Of a stretch of DNA of 64,000 bases, positions 10,585 through 20,903 are shown piece after piece. The position numbers were made by a program, and so were the translations under genes. Source of the DNA: Ahaetulla prasina (taxonomy: Eukaryota > Chordata > Lepidosauria > Squamata > Colubridae); assembly GCF_028640845.1 (NCBI RefSeq), contig NC_080544.1:56457211-56521210 (forward strand), read 5' to 3'. The notes below the pieces were generated by a model, which did not search any database, had not been told where the DNA came from, and was given only the letters and a program-made list of their open reading frames with translations. Each line of letters begins with the position of its first letter. The stretch's first letter is position 1.

Positions 10585-10772
10585 TGTTAAGTTTGGGTAT
10601 TGACGAGGCAGGAGACCAGGTTAGTGACAACAGCTCTTTAATATAGTGTGACCCAGCAAAACTCTGGAGAAAAACCTCTCCTTATATACACTTCAGCCTG
10701 AGGCTGCATCCAATCAGAAACGAGATAGTTCCCGCCTAAAACTCCCGCCAAAACTTACAGTAATACATTACA
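10585..10772 (-). repeat. 5' LTR of the Ty3/Gypsy element
   Basis: 188 bp, TG...CA on its own strand, 187 of 188 bases identical to 6165-6352. The LTRs contain 'ccttatataca', which could serve as a TATA-type promoter region. The CTGGG target duplication follows at 10773-10777. Confidence 0.96.
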
Positions 10773-10777
10773 CTGGG

Positions 10778-11169
10778 TATGAATGAACTTAAATAATTCT
10801 AAGCTAGGGGGGTACCTATTGCCCTCAGGATGCTATTTAGTTACAACTCTCAGGAGTTTCAACACATATAATTAATGGTAAAAAGCATAAAGTATTTTAG
10901 TTCAACAGTATTGGAAGGGAGACAGATTTCTTGCTTTTCCTTGAACTTCTAGCCAAGCTGAATTGAAGTATTATTCTTGAATCAGTTTACATTTCCTACA
11001 TTCCATATATTACTCCAAATATGTAAATGTAGAAATTTTCTTGACTGCAATACAACGATCCATCATCTCCTTGCAATTTATCATAAACATTATCTGTGCT
11101 AGGAAACAGAGAGGCAGGAGGTAATCTGTCTCAAGTGTACTTTTTCTGAAGATCTCAAATCAAGGAACT
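10778..11169. other. Unassigned sequence between two LTR-type elements
   Basis: No gene or repeat recognised. The last five bases, GAACT, may be one side of the target duplication of the candidate solo LTR. Confidence 0.45.
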
Positions 11170-11484
11170 TGTGTCTTCGGCTCCCGAGCCTGGCCTCTTG
11201 GCAGAAAGTAACTCAAAGAGTGATGGGGAAGAGTCGACAGGGCTTCCCTCTGCAAGACCTTCCTCTCTGGCTCCGCTCCAGGTTCCAGAGGCAGGCCAGG
11301 TGGAGGAGATGACAAGGACTCTTTCTCCCGCACCTTCCCCCTCCCAGGCAATGCCTCAAGACCCAGCTGCTGACAATCAGTCCTGGTTAAATCCCAGGCA
11401 TCGCAGAAAGGAGAGGCGGGAACAACAAAAGAAGGGGTGGGCAGGCCTAGAGAGTGCTGAGTCATGGAGCCACACCCCACAGGG

Positions 11485-11491
11485 TATAAAA
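11485..11491 (+). promoter_or_regulatory. TATA box of the candidate solo LTR
   Basis: TATAAAA in the context CAGGGTATAAAAGCAGG, a strong RNA polymerase II TATA context. It is consistent with a U3 promoter. Confidence 0.55.
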
Positions 11492-11713
11492 GCAGGAGGA
11501 GCTACTCTATAGCTTCTTATGATGGACAAAAACTGACTCTTGGAAACTTTGGCTGCAATATTTTGAAACTAAGGATTTGGCTTCTGAATTTCTGTTTATT
11601 TCTGAACTCTTGGTTACTCCAGCAATGAACTGCAGTTACACTGGCTACTGAGGAGATAAGAGAACTTGGCAGGCAATCGCAGGTTTGTTGCCAGAACTGA
11701 TATCTATCATAGG

Positions 11714-11719
11714 AATAAA
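11714..11719 (+). terminator. AATAAA poly(A) signal of the candidate solo LTR
   Basis: AATAAA about 60 bases before the proposed LTR end, where an R/U5 polyadenylation signal would be expected. Confidence 0.45.
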
Positions 11720-11910
11720 TTACTGGCAAATATAGTCAGCTCACGTGTCTTCTTGGTTGTGGTTGGGGGGGACAGAACAGAATTCTAATTTTGTCTTAGC
11801 CTCACTGATAGATTTTTGAATGGCTTAGCTTTTTTATATGTTGGGCTTTCTAAACTAGCTGTCATCATTGGATCATGATGTAAACTACTTAACAAAATCA
11901 GTGGCAACAA

Positions 11911-13042
11911 TTTTATTTTTATTTATTTATTTTATTTATTTATTTGTCGAGTACGTATTAGATAATATATATAAATATAAGCATGAATTGAATACATAAC
12001 ATGAATACAATTAAAGGAAACATTAGTACAGTAATGATAGGCACACTGATTCTAGTTCTAGATTTTCTAAGCCCAAAATTTCAAGTCTGGGGGCATAAGA
12101 TATTTTGTTGCAACTGGAGAAGTGGAGGACTCTTCTTGTGAAATATTTCTGGACACATTCAATTGTATTAATGTCCGATATGCAGGGCAGGCTCCAGACG
12201 GATGAGCTGTATTCGAGAATTGGTCTAGCAAATGTTTTGTATGCTCTGGTTAATAGTGTAATATTACCAGAGAAGAAGCTATGCAAGATTAGGTTTATAA
12301 TCTTTAATGCCTTTTTGGAGATGTTGATACAGTGGGCTTTGGCACTTAGATCATTTGATATGAGTACTCCAAAGTCCTTGACAGGGTGAGAGCCATCTAC
12401 AAGGTCATGTCCACTCAGTTTGTATTTTGTGTTCTAATTCCTTTTGCCAATGTGTAAGACAGAGCATTTGTTGGTTGAGATTTGCCAGTTTTTTTACCAT
12501 TCCGATACAAAGTCACGGTCTTTTTGAAGGGTAGTAGCATTGTTGGTGGTGTTAAATAGTTTTACATCATTGACAAAGAGAACACAGTTACTTATAATAT
12601 GATCACAAAGGTCATTTATGTATAGTATGAAGAATATTGGTCCTAGAAGGCTGCCTTGGGGGACACCGCTATTAACAGGTGCAGGATTTGATAGGGCGCT
12701 GCCTATTTTGACCACTTGTTGTCTGTTTGACAGGAATGTTGTTATCCAATTATGGAAGGGTCCAGAGATAAGATTTTAGTTTTATAAGTAGTTTGTCGTG
12801 TATCACTGAATCAAAGGCTTTACAGAAGTCTATGTAAATTGCATCTATTGCTTTTCCCTGATCAAGATTTGTAGTTCCTATGTTTTTGCAGTGTAAAAGT
12901 TGTAGATCACAGGATAATTTTTTTCTGAAACCAAATTGTTTATTAGAGAGTAGTTTGTTTGTATCTAGGTGGAGGGTAATGGATTGGTTGATGATTGATT
13001 CCATGGCTTTGCAGGTGACACAGCATAACGAGATTGGTCTCT
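11911..13042 (-). mobile_element. CR1-group (L3-like) LINE copy A, 5'-truncated
   Basis: Antisense copy. The 3' tail (AAAT-type repeats) is at 11911-11945, then a 3' UTR, then coding remnants going upstream: a C-terminal region (KTFARPILEYSSSVW, 12023-12286), the RT palm (SGVPQGSLLGPIFFILYINDL, 12494-12715), and RT N-terminal part (LLSNKQFGFRKKLSCDLQLL, 12750-13004). The catalytic FADD is changed to FVND and there are stops and frameshifts, so the copy is dead. The same family recurs at 17821-19446, 20904-21499, 21751-23240, 35376-38928 and 42861-43072. Confidence 0.92.
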
Positions 13043-14139
13043 TTATGAGACATTTAGGATACTGATTCAGTGCTCCATCAAGTAACAGATGTGAAAGGTG
13101 GATCTAATAATTTTGACGGTAATATTAAAAGGAGACACCAGTCAGTTTTAGCTTTGAATGATCAAGGCAAGTTCAACTTCATTTTTATGTTTGTAAATAG
13201 TTTAGGTACACTTTCAGATCTGGCCTCTTCTTATTATACTTATGTAAAAATGTAGCATACTAGATAGGGAAGACATTAAAAAATGAACAAGATAAATTGG
13301 ATTAAGCTGATAGGAGAGCAGCAAAAAATGATAGAGGCTTTGGGAAAAGGAGTCTGCAAAAAAAAGATAAAGATGAGTAGGCATATTGAATTTTGAAAAG
13401 AGCAACTATACCTGTCCAAAGGTACATAAATGAAAATTATAAAGAGGAAAGGGACTACTTATCATTTTCAGTCAGCAAGGACAAGACAAAAATTAATGGC
13501 CTTTGGATGCACTTGGGAAAAATATATCTAACATTACTAAATAATTTCATGACTGCAAAAGTAATTAGAATGGTGGATGGCACTTTAAAAAGAAAGTATG
13601 ACATTTATATTATTGGTAACATTCATTCTGTAATGTTACTAGTTTTTCAAAGAAAGCTGGAGAGGGAAGAAATCTGAGTTTGAATTCTTTTCCTATGGAA
13701 AAAAATCATTGATACTTCATTTTTCATTTCATTTCAATTTCATTTCAATTTTCATTCCTACAATGTCATCAGTATTTATATTTCTCACCCATGATATTCC
13801 AGCTCTTTTTCCCTTGGTAAATTCTAAGAAAGTTCATGAATATAATATCTATTCTACAGATAAAAGGAACTTGTGGTCTTCTCATGAAAATAGTTTTAAA
13901 AAGTTGAAAATAATGTAGGGGTTGAATCTGACAAAGAAGCAAAATAATCACTGTTTTCACATATCTGGGTTTCAGCTTAGTATGTTGAATAATCATAGCC
14001 ATATAGTTTGTAAATAACAGAGACTATTTCAGCTTGTTGGATGAACTCATCAGATTGTGTATTGTTCAATAAAGAATGGCTGCACAAATTAGAATTTATT
14101 ATATAAAACTCATCACTAGAGTAAATTAGTACTCAGTTT
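13043..14139. other. Unassigned AT-rich sequence
   Basis: No gene identified. Open frames of 60-95 codons on both strands show no family features. A short CATTT-rich tract occurs at 13717-13757. Confidence 0.45.
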
Positions 14140-15880
14140 TCTTTTTCCTTAATAAAATTTTCTTTAGTTTCAACAAAAGATAAAATATAACAAAACAGAA
14201 AGAAGAGGATTAGAAAAAAAAGATAAGAAAAAGAGAAAATTAATGAAACAAAGAAAAGAATAAAGCAGAAAAAGAATAACTTCAGATTTTCTTGCTTTAT
14301 GTCTCTTTCTTCAACATGGCACACCTGATAATGATTTTCAAAATTCATGTTAACTTTAACTTTGTCATTCTGTAAGCCATGTTACCAAAATATCATCTTC
14401 TGTCTTTCCAATCCAATAAACTCCCCTTTCTCAAAGTTACCTGGTCTTTCATCCATACCAGGCAACAAGCTATAAAATACCATTTTACATCAGGTAGTTC
14501 TAGCCCACCTTTTTCTTTATTGTTTTGCAAAAATTTACATTTAATTTTTGGGTTTTGTCTTGCCATACAAACTTAGAAATATTTTTTTACCATTGTTGTA
14601 TCAAGATGCATCAGTTGTCAATATTGGTATTTCTGAAATAGAAATAACATCTTAGATAAAAATTCATCTTAATTATTGAAATTCTACCCAACAAAGACAA
14701 TTGTAATTTGTCCCATTTCAATAAATCTTTGTAACATAATTATACACCTCAACGCAATTGTTCTGAAACAGCATAAAATTCATGCTAATCAAAATCAGTC
14801 TTTATCATAAATGACCATTGGTGTCAGCTTTTTGTCTAATATATCTGTTCAACACTTCTTAAACTAAAATAAGAAGCAAAGATGAAAAAAAGATCAATTT
14901 CTTTTTATTATTTCACATGGTTTAGTTAAATCACCATTAATCCAGAAAAATCAGTGTGTTTGTTTCTTGTTATGTTGTTGTAAATACTTTTTTATAGCCA
15001 ATACAATTCTCACAATATCTCTGAGTTGCATTTTAGTTTTAAAAAATGATCATCATGAATAAAGTTCTGTAAAATCTTCTTTAATCTATCAGCAGATATT
15101 GATATAAATATTTTATCATTATTTTTCAGTAATGAAATCAGTCTATAATTCTCAGTTGAAGTTAAATCTTGCCCATTGGTAATAAAACAACACTAGTCTC
15201 TTTCCAAAATTGTGGCATAGCAGATACCTGAAAAATAAAAGTCATCACCCTTTTAAGTGGTTGCAAAAGTTGGTCTTCAAAATAGTTATAGTATGAATAT
15301 GGCAGTTCATTAGACCCTGGTGATTTCAGTTTTTAAAATCTTTTTTATGGCTTCTGAATTTTTAAAAGATAAAGGTAAAAGTTCCCCTTACACATATATG
15401 ATAGTCGTTCCCGACTCTAGGGGGCAGTCCTCATCTCTGTTTCAAAGCTGAAGAGCCAGCGCTGTCCAAAGATGTCTCTGTGGTCATGTGGCCGGCATGA
15501 CTAAATGCCAGAGGTGCATGGAATGCTATAACCTTCCCACCAAAGGTGGTCCATATTTTTCTACTTGCATTTTTTTTACATGCTTTCGAACTGCTAAATT
15601 GGCAGAAGCTGAGACAAGTAACAGGCACTCACCCGCTCAGTACTAGGGATCCAAACAGCTGAACTCCCAACTTTTTGATCGACAAGCTCAGCATCTTAGC
15701 CACATCCCTATTTTTAAAAGTTATTATAGGGCTATTCATAATTTGTTTCTGAGAATGGGAAGTATATTCTGTTTCTTTAAATATCCATCAATCTTATCCA
15801 GGGAAACTTCTTGTGTTTTTAACAAATTTGAATAAAAAGTTTGGAAGGATTTCTGGATGCTCACATAATGGTCAATTTTC
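14140..15880 (-). mobile_element. L1 LINE fragment (ORF2 RT and C-terminal part), interrupted by a SINE
   Basis: Read on the minus strand with frameshifts, it contains L1 ORF2 landmarks: KTQEVSLDKIDGYLKK upstream of the RT, then KSPGSNELPYSYY, QFWKETSVVLLP, ENYRLISLL, and a C-terminal KTIKKKVG / RRYFGNMA-like region. A U-rich stretch encoding hydrophobic residues (14133-14348) is probably the 3' UTR. A 341-bp SINE is nested at 15369-15709. Stops and indels make it non-functional. Boundaries are approximate. Confidence 0.75.
15369..15709 (-). mobile_element. tRNA-derived SINE with Bov-B-like 3' end (Sauria SINE type)
   Basis: Inserted into L1 and flanked by a perfect 11-bp duplication ATTTTTAAAAG (15358-15368 and 15710-15720). 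On the minus strand it begins with a tRNA-like head (GATGTGGCTAAGATGCTGAG) and ends in ...CCCCCTAGAGTCGGGAACGAC and a short A-rich tail. The AGAGTCGG..ACGACT segment resembles the Bov-B LINE end that mobilises these SINEs. A second copy lies at 43980-44332. Confidence 0.88.
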
Positions 15881-16470
15881 TAAGATGAATAAAGCTGGTG
15901 GCAGTTAACACTAATCTAATTATGGAATATAAAAACAAATTCATTATATAGTGTTGTTTTTTTTTCACTGAGCATTTTCAGACATTTATTCGTTGTGATT
16001 ATTTGAATCTTCTTTGTCTGAACTGTACTGTCTGTTTCGCAACCACAAACTATATATTAGAATTGTACTTTCAAATGCCCTTTTGGTTTCTGTTATATCA
16101 TTGTTCTGCTATTTTCACCTCATTTTCTTGGCAGTTGAGACCCACAGTATTTCAGGTTGTGGAATTAATTACCTGTTGCAGGTGCTTGAAACAGAAAAAG
16201 CTTTAGAAAATTGGCTAAGTGGTCTTGTCAGCTTTCTGCCAAAGGCCAATTTTACAGTGTATTCTCATTTAAAACTCATTTTTTACTTATGGAATTCTAA
16301 ATCCCTTATCTGATCATTCTGCCTAAATGGACCAGCTGAAGAAGAGCAGATAGTGTTAGGAAAGATGACAGAAAATGTAATGAGATAAGGAATATAGATT
16401 TTGATTGCATTATGAAAAAATGAGTTGAGTTAAGTACAAACAGGTGTAAGTTACTGTTGTTGTTTTTTTG
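15881..16470. other. Unassigned AT-rich sequence
   Basis: No repeat or gene recognised. An open frame of 99 codons (16014-16313) lacks any recognisable motif. Confidence 0.4.
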
Positions 16471-16564
16471 TTCTTGTAAATTGGATGGCACTTTGGGAAC
16501 ATTCTCTTGTTTATTCAAATCTTTTGAATTTTTAACATTTTGAACAACTAATATTATCATTTTT
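16471..16564 (+). repeat. 94-bp direct repeat flanking the chimeric insertion (left)
   Basis: Identical over its whole length to 19447-19540 (offset 2976). It abuts the poly(T), i.e. antisense poly(A), end of the inserted sequence. It behaves as an unusually long target-site duplication. Confidence 0.93.
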
Positions 16565-17820
16565 TTTTTATTCAAAAAGTTTTACAAAAAAAATTTTTCC
16601 CCCCTTTCCCCCCAACCCCTCTCCCTTCACAAACCCCCTCCCCCCTCCCCCCCTGGCTTCCCGGAACGAACACAAGGTATAGTTAAAAATAAAACAAACA
16701 TATGCTAAAAAATTTTTTCCCAAAACTATTATACCAATTCTCCCTCTCTAGCTCTGACTTCCTCCTTACATAACCAAATCCTTCAAAAAATTAACAATAA
16801 ACAGTAATAAAATATATAAATCAGTAGAACAAATTAATCCTAAAATATTTAAAACCAGCTAAAGCATAAAAATCCAATCCAGTTCAAAGAATATCTCCCT
16901 TATAGCTTCTATAACCATATAAGCATATAATTTCCCCCCCAAGTCTTTCTTACATAAGATCTTTCAAGAATATTCTATTTAAAATTCAATACAACAGATT
17001 ATAAAATTTTTAAAATTTCAATAGAGAAAATTACAATATTATTTAATTAATTACAATATCTATTCAACTTTAGTCCTTCCTCATCAAAATCCAGTATATC
17101 CAAATATCTAGTCTCTTATAATCACAAATTGTCTTTCGGGGACACTAATATTTTTGTCTATTAATATTTTAAAAACCTTGTTTCAAAATAATACTTTTGT
17201 CTCTTGCCATTTTTTGGTGCATTAATCTCTGTCTTTCCTTCGTTGCTCCTTTTAAAAGTCAATCACAATATTTCCTAGTAATTCCTTATGTCCAGAAATC
17301 CAAAAATTACTGCCGTATATTCCATCAGTCCAAAAGAGAACTCTTGGGAAACATTAAGCTTGTGAGTCTTTTCCATTTGAGGACAATCTCCTGTAGCACA
17401 AATTCAGGCAGCTCATCCAAACTATTTAAAGAAAACTTCTTTAGATCACCTTGTTTCTTCACGATCAAATCTTCATATTTATCCACTTTTATTTGTATGT
17501 CCTCCATTCCATTTTCCGAATAATTGCACTGGTTAATTTGCTCCAAACTCTCATCCAAAACGTCCCATTTTTATCAATTCGTATTTTGAATAATTAAATA
17601 CATAGTTTCTGTGTAGTCCTGTATAAAGTCACGAATCCATTCTTCTGAAAGAACCTCCATAACAAAATTCCTGCTGAGAATCCCCTTGTAAAGTACTTAA
17701 ACAGCGTAATATAATCCAACAGTCCACAGTCAAACACAATAAGATAAAATCTCCATTCAGTTTCGATTCAACAGCAAAGCTCCCTTTGATGTATCGCTCT
17801 GCTTTCAGTTTCTCTAAAAC
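16565..17820 (-). mobile_element. L1-type 3' part of a chimeric insertion
   Basis: On the minus strand it ends in ACTTTTTGAATAAAAAAAAA next to the target duplication, as expected of target-primed L1-type insertion. An open frame of 77 residues (17325-17558; EDIQIKVDKYEDLIVKKQGDLKK) has the charged, coiled-coil-like character of L1 ORF1 or a HAL1-type element, but the match is not certain. A C-rich tract at 16598-16660 is G-rich in the sense strand, like L1 3' UTRs. At 17821 it passes without a gap into CR1-group LINE sequence in the same orientation. Confidence 0.6.
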
Positions 17821-18520
17821 GAAACTGAAGTAGTCATTGATAGGAAGGACATTGTAGCAGATGATTATATGACCTATGTTCAGGTCATACCAAAGGCAGC
17901 ATAGTTCTAAATTTTCTAAATCCAGAATTTCAAGTCTGGTGGCATAAGGTATTTTGTTGCAAACAGAGAAATGGAGGACTCTTCCTGTGAAATATTTCTG
18001 GACATGCTCAATTGTATTAATGTCCGATATGCAGTGTGGGTCCCAGACAGATGAGCTGTATTTGAGAATTGGTCTAGCAAATGTTTTATATGCTTTGGTT
18101 AGTAGTGTAATCTTACCAGAGAAGAAGTTATGCAAGATTAGATTTACAACTCTTAATGCCTTTTTGGTGATGTTGTAACAGTAGGCTTTGGCACTTAGAT
18201 CATTTGATATGAGTACTCCAAGGTCCTTGACAAAGTGAGGGTCATCTACCAGGTCATGTCCACCTAGCTTGTATTTTGTGTTCTGATTCTTTTTGCCAAT
18301 GTGTAAGACAGAGCATTTGCTGGTTGGAGATTTGGAGTTGTGAGTTTTTTGACCATTCTGCTACAAAGTCAAGGTCTTTGACAGAGAGGGTCATCTACAA
18401 GGTCATGTCCACCTAGCTTGTATTTTGTGTTCTGATTCTTTTTCCAATGTGTAAGACAGAGCATTTGTTGGTTGAGATTTGAGTTGCCAAATTTTTGACC
18501 ATTTGACACAAAGTCAAGGT
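17821..18520 (-). mobile_element. CR1-group LINE segments in the chimeric insertion, rearranged
   Basis: From 17821 the sequence is the C-terminal coding part of the same LINE family as copies A and D (YSSSVWDPHCISDINTIEHV on the minus strand). Order is disrupted twice. At about 18368-18380 and again at about 18511-18530 the text jumps from one part of the element to another exactly inside a shared word CAAGGTCTTT(GACAG). This piece is non-coding overall because of stops and jumps. Confidence 0.82.
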
Positions 18521-19446
18521 CTTTGACAGGAAGGACATTGTAGCAGATGATTTTATGGGCTATGCATAGGTCATACCGAAGGCAGCATTGTTCTAAATTT
18601 TCTAAATCCAGAATTTCAAGTCTGGGGCATAAGGTATTTTGTTGCAATCAGAGGACTTGAGGACTCTTCTTGTGAAATATTTCTGGACATGCTCAATTGT
18701 ATTAATGTCCGATATGCAGTATGGGTTCCAGACAGATGAGCAGTAATCAAGAATTGGTCTAGCAAATATTTTGTATGCTCTGGTTAGTAGTGTAATAGTA
18801 CCGGAGAAGAAGTTACGCAAGATTAGGTTTACAACTCATAATGCCTTTTTGTTGATGTAGTTGCAGTGGGCTTTGGCACTTAGATCATTTGATATGAGAA
18901 CTCCAAGGTCTTTGACAGGTAGGACATTGTAGCAGATAAGTTTATGTACTACGCTTAGGTCATACCGAAGGTGGCATAGTTCTAAATTGTCTAAGGCCAG
19001 AATTTCAACTCTGATGGCATAAGGTGTTTCGTTGCAAGCAGAGGAGTGGAGGGCTCTTCTTGCAAAACATCTCTGGACATGCTCAATTGTATTAATGTCC
19101 GATATGCAGTATGGGTTCCAGACAGATGAGCTGTAATCAAGAATTGGTCTAGCAAATATTTTGTATGCTCTGGTTAGTAGTGTAATAGTACCGGAGAAGA
19201 AGTTACGCAAGATTAGGTTTACAACTCATAATGCCTTTTTGTTGATGTAGTTGCAGTGGGCTTTGGCACTTAGATCATTTGATATGAGAACTCCAAGGTC
19301 TTTGACAGGAAGGACATTGTAGCAGATGATTTTATGGGCTATGCATAGGTCATACCGAAGGCAGCATTGTTCTAAATTTTCTAAATCCAGAATTTCAAGT
19401 CTGGTGGCATAAGGTATTTTGTTGCAATCAGAGGACTTGAGGACTC
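18521..19446 (-). repeat. Tandem array of a ~389-bp LINE-derived unit, about 2.4 copies
   Basis: Units begin with CTTTGACAGG at 18521, 18910 and 19300, a spacing of 389 and 390 bases. Each unit is the same internal part of the CR1-group LINE (HKIICYNVLP back to NDLSAKAHCNYI on the minus strand). Every junction lies at CCAAGGTCTTTGACAGG. The second unit is noticeably more diverged in its first half than the first and third. The third unit is cut at 19446 where the 94-bp flanking repeat starts. Confidence 0.9.
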
Positions 19447-19540
19447 TTCTTGTAAATTGGATGGCACTTTGGGAACATTCTCTTGTTTATTCAAATCTTT
19501 TGAATTTTTAACATTTTGAACAACTAATATTATCATTTTT
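19447..19540 (+). repeat. 94-bp direct repeat flanking the chimeric insertion (right)
   Basis: Identical to 16471-16564. Its first seven bases, TTCTTGT, also fit the LINE sequence before it, so the true duplication is 87-94 bp with a 7-base microhomology at the insertion's 5' end. Confidence 0.93.
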
Positions 19541-20351
19541 AAAAGATAAGTTTGAACATAGATGATTATCTATGACTGAAGTCTCTACCTAATTTAACTG
19601 AATGATATTTTCACATTTATTTTCTTGTCCAGCATGAATCTTTGCATGGTCTGGAAACTGAATATTTATGAAATTGCTCTATTAATAGATCTGACTATGT
19701 GGCTCTATTTTGCCTTTTTTAAATGCTGGTTTTGTTAACTGCCCAGAGTAATAAACCTGAGATAGACATATAAATTTAAATAAATAAATATTTTGCTTTC
19801 AGTCAGAAGTGTGGCACAATTAAAAAATGAAAATGGGAATGCAATAGCCTTTCTATTCTCCTAAAGGACACCTAACACTGCTTCCAGAGGAAAATAAACA
19901 TCAGCAAATATAATAGAAATTCCACTGAATTATTTATTTTCATGAGTGAATTCTGTCCTCTCCCCACACTCAATGAAGTCTTAAAAAGATCTACAACTGA
20001 AACAGGATAAAACTTTAAAAAGTTGAATATTGAATGCAGAAAAAGAGACAGAATGAATAATTTGTAGTACTAGAAAGAGAATGCTAGATATTTAATACAC
20101 AGCCACAGCCACAGCCACCCATAGACACACAGATGAGAAGAAAATAATACTGTACTTTTGCAATCAGTGTATGATATATTTTATAATGATACAATTTTCT
20201 CAGATACAGTATCTGAGCATATGGTTATTTTTACAACATGAAGATTTGAAATTAATCACTCCTGAATTTTAAATTTGTATTTGTAAGATTCTCATATCTT
20301 ATTGTTTTCCCATTAGCTTTCCCAACCTGATGCTCCTGTATATATTATATG
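19541..20351. other. Unassigned sequence with a SINE/LINE 3' remnant
   Basis: The part at 19735-19795 resembles the 3' end of the tRNA-SINE family seen at 62938 (GCCCAGAGTAATAAACC then AAATAAATAAATA). A short CACAGC repeat is at 20099-20118. Nothing else is recognised. Confidence 0.4.
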
Positions 20352-20520
20352 TAGTCATAGAGTTGGAAGGGGTTATTCAGCCCAATTAGTAAAATCCCTT
20401 ACTCATTATAGGTATGCAAATCATTTCATCATCCCGAATGGATGGCTATCTAGCCTCCCCTTTCAACTAAAGAAAAGGCTACCATCCATGTAGATAAATG
20501 GTTCCATTGGTCTTATTCAT
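20352..20520 (-). repeat. Possible CR1 3' end fragment
   Basis: AGTCATAGAGTTGGAAGGGG followed by a degraded match to the antisense CR1 3' end, known from many reptile genomes. It is very diverged; the family is assigned from memory. Confidence 0.4.
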
Positions 20521-20903
20521 ATCTTTATGTCAGCTCAATTGTTTCATTTTCTACCCAACAAGAGCAAGAGAGAACATATGCCTTTTATTTCATTCAATTA
20601 CTTTCAGTTTATTGTTCCAGTCTATCAATATCATGTTCAGTATAATTCCTTTGCTTTAGGAATCTCATTTTATATCTTTTCACCTCATTTTATATCTTCT
20701 CCAATCAGGCTCAAATTGTCATGGATACTTTTCAGATGCTTTTCTGAAACCAAGGTATGCTATATCTACAGCATACCCCCAATCTACTAAGAAGAAGAAA
20801 ATGAGGCAAGATTTGTCTGCAAGACTTATTCTTGGCAAATCTGCTGATTCTGGTGATTATCACATTGTTTTCGGAGAGCTAACATATTGTTCTGTTTATA
20901 TTT

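Larger units (their letters stand above)
6165..10772 (-). mobile_element. Ty3/Gypsy (mag-like) LTR retrotransposon, full structure, broken genes
   Basis: A 4,608-bp element reads on the minus strand. It has 188-bp LTRs with TG...CA ends and is flanked by a perfect 5-bp target duplication CTGGG (6160-6164 and 10773-10777). Next to the 5' LTR is a primer-binding site matching tRNA-Ser(GCU); next to the 3' LTR is a polypurine tract. Inside, in order, are gag, aspartic protease, reverse transcriptase, RNase H, integrase and a C-terminal tail. Protease to RT to RNase H to integrase is Ty3/Gypsy order. Ser-tRNA priming and two adjacent zinc knuckles in gag fit the mag lineage. Several frameshifts and stops break the coding frame, so this copy could not make a full polyprotein. 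It is a retrotransposon with no envelope gene seen. Confidence 0.95.
11170..11779 (+). mobile_element. Candidate solo LTR
   Basis: A GC-richer 610-bp block starts TGTGTC and ends AACA. It is flanked by GAACT and GAATT, a possible 5-bp target duplication with one mismatch. It holds a good TATA box followed about 225 bases later by an AATAAA signal, the U3-R-U5 order of an LTR. An open frame of 113 codons (11171-11512) rich in Pro, Ser, Glu and Arg crosses the U3 part and stops just after the TATA box. It could be the overlapping end of a polyprotein or chance. No internal retroviral sequence adjoins. An unrelated promoter-bearing repeat is the alternative. Confidence 0.5.
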
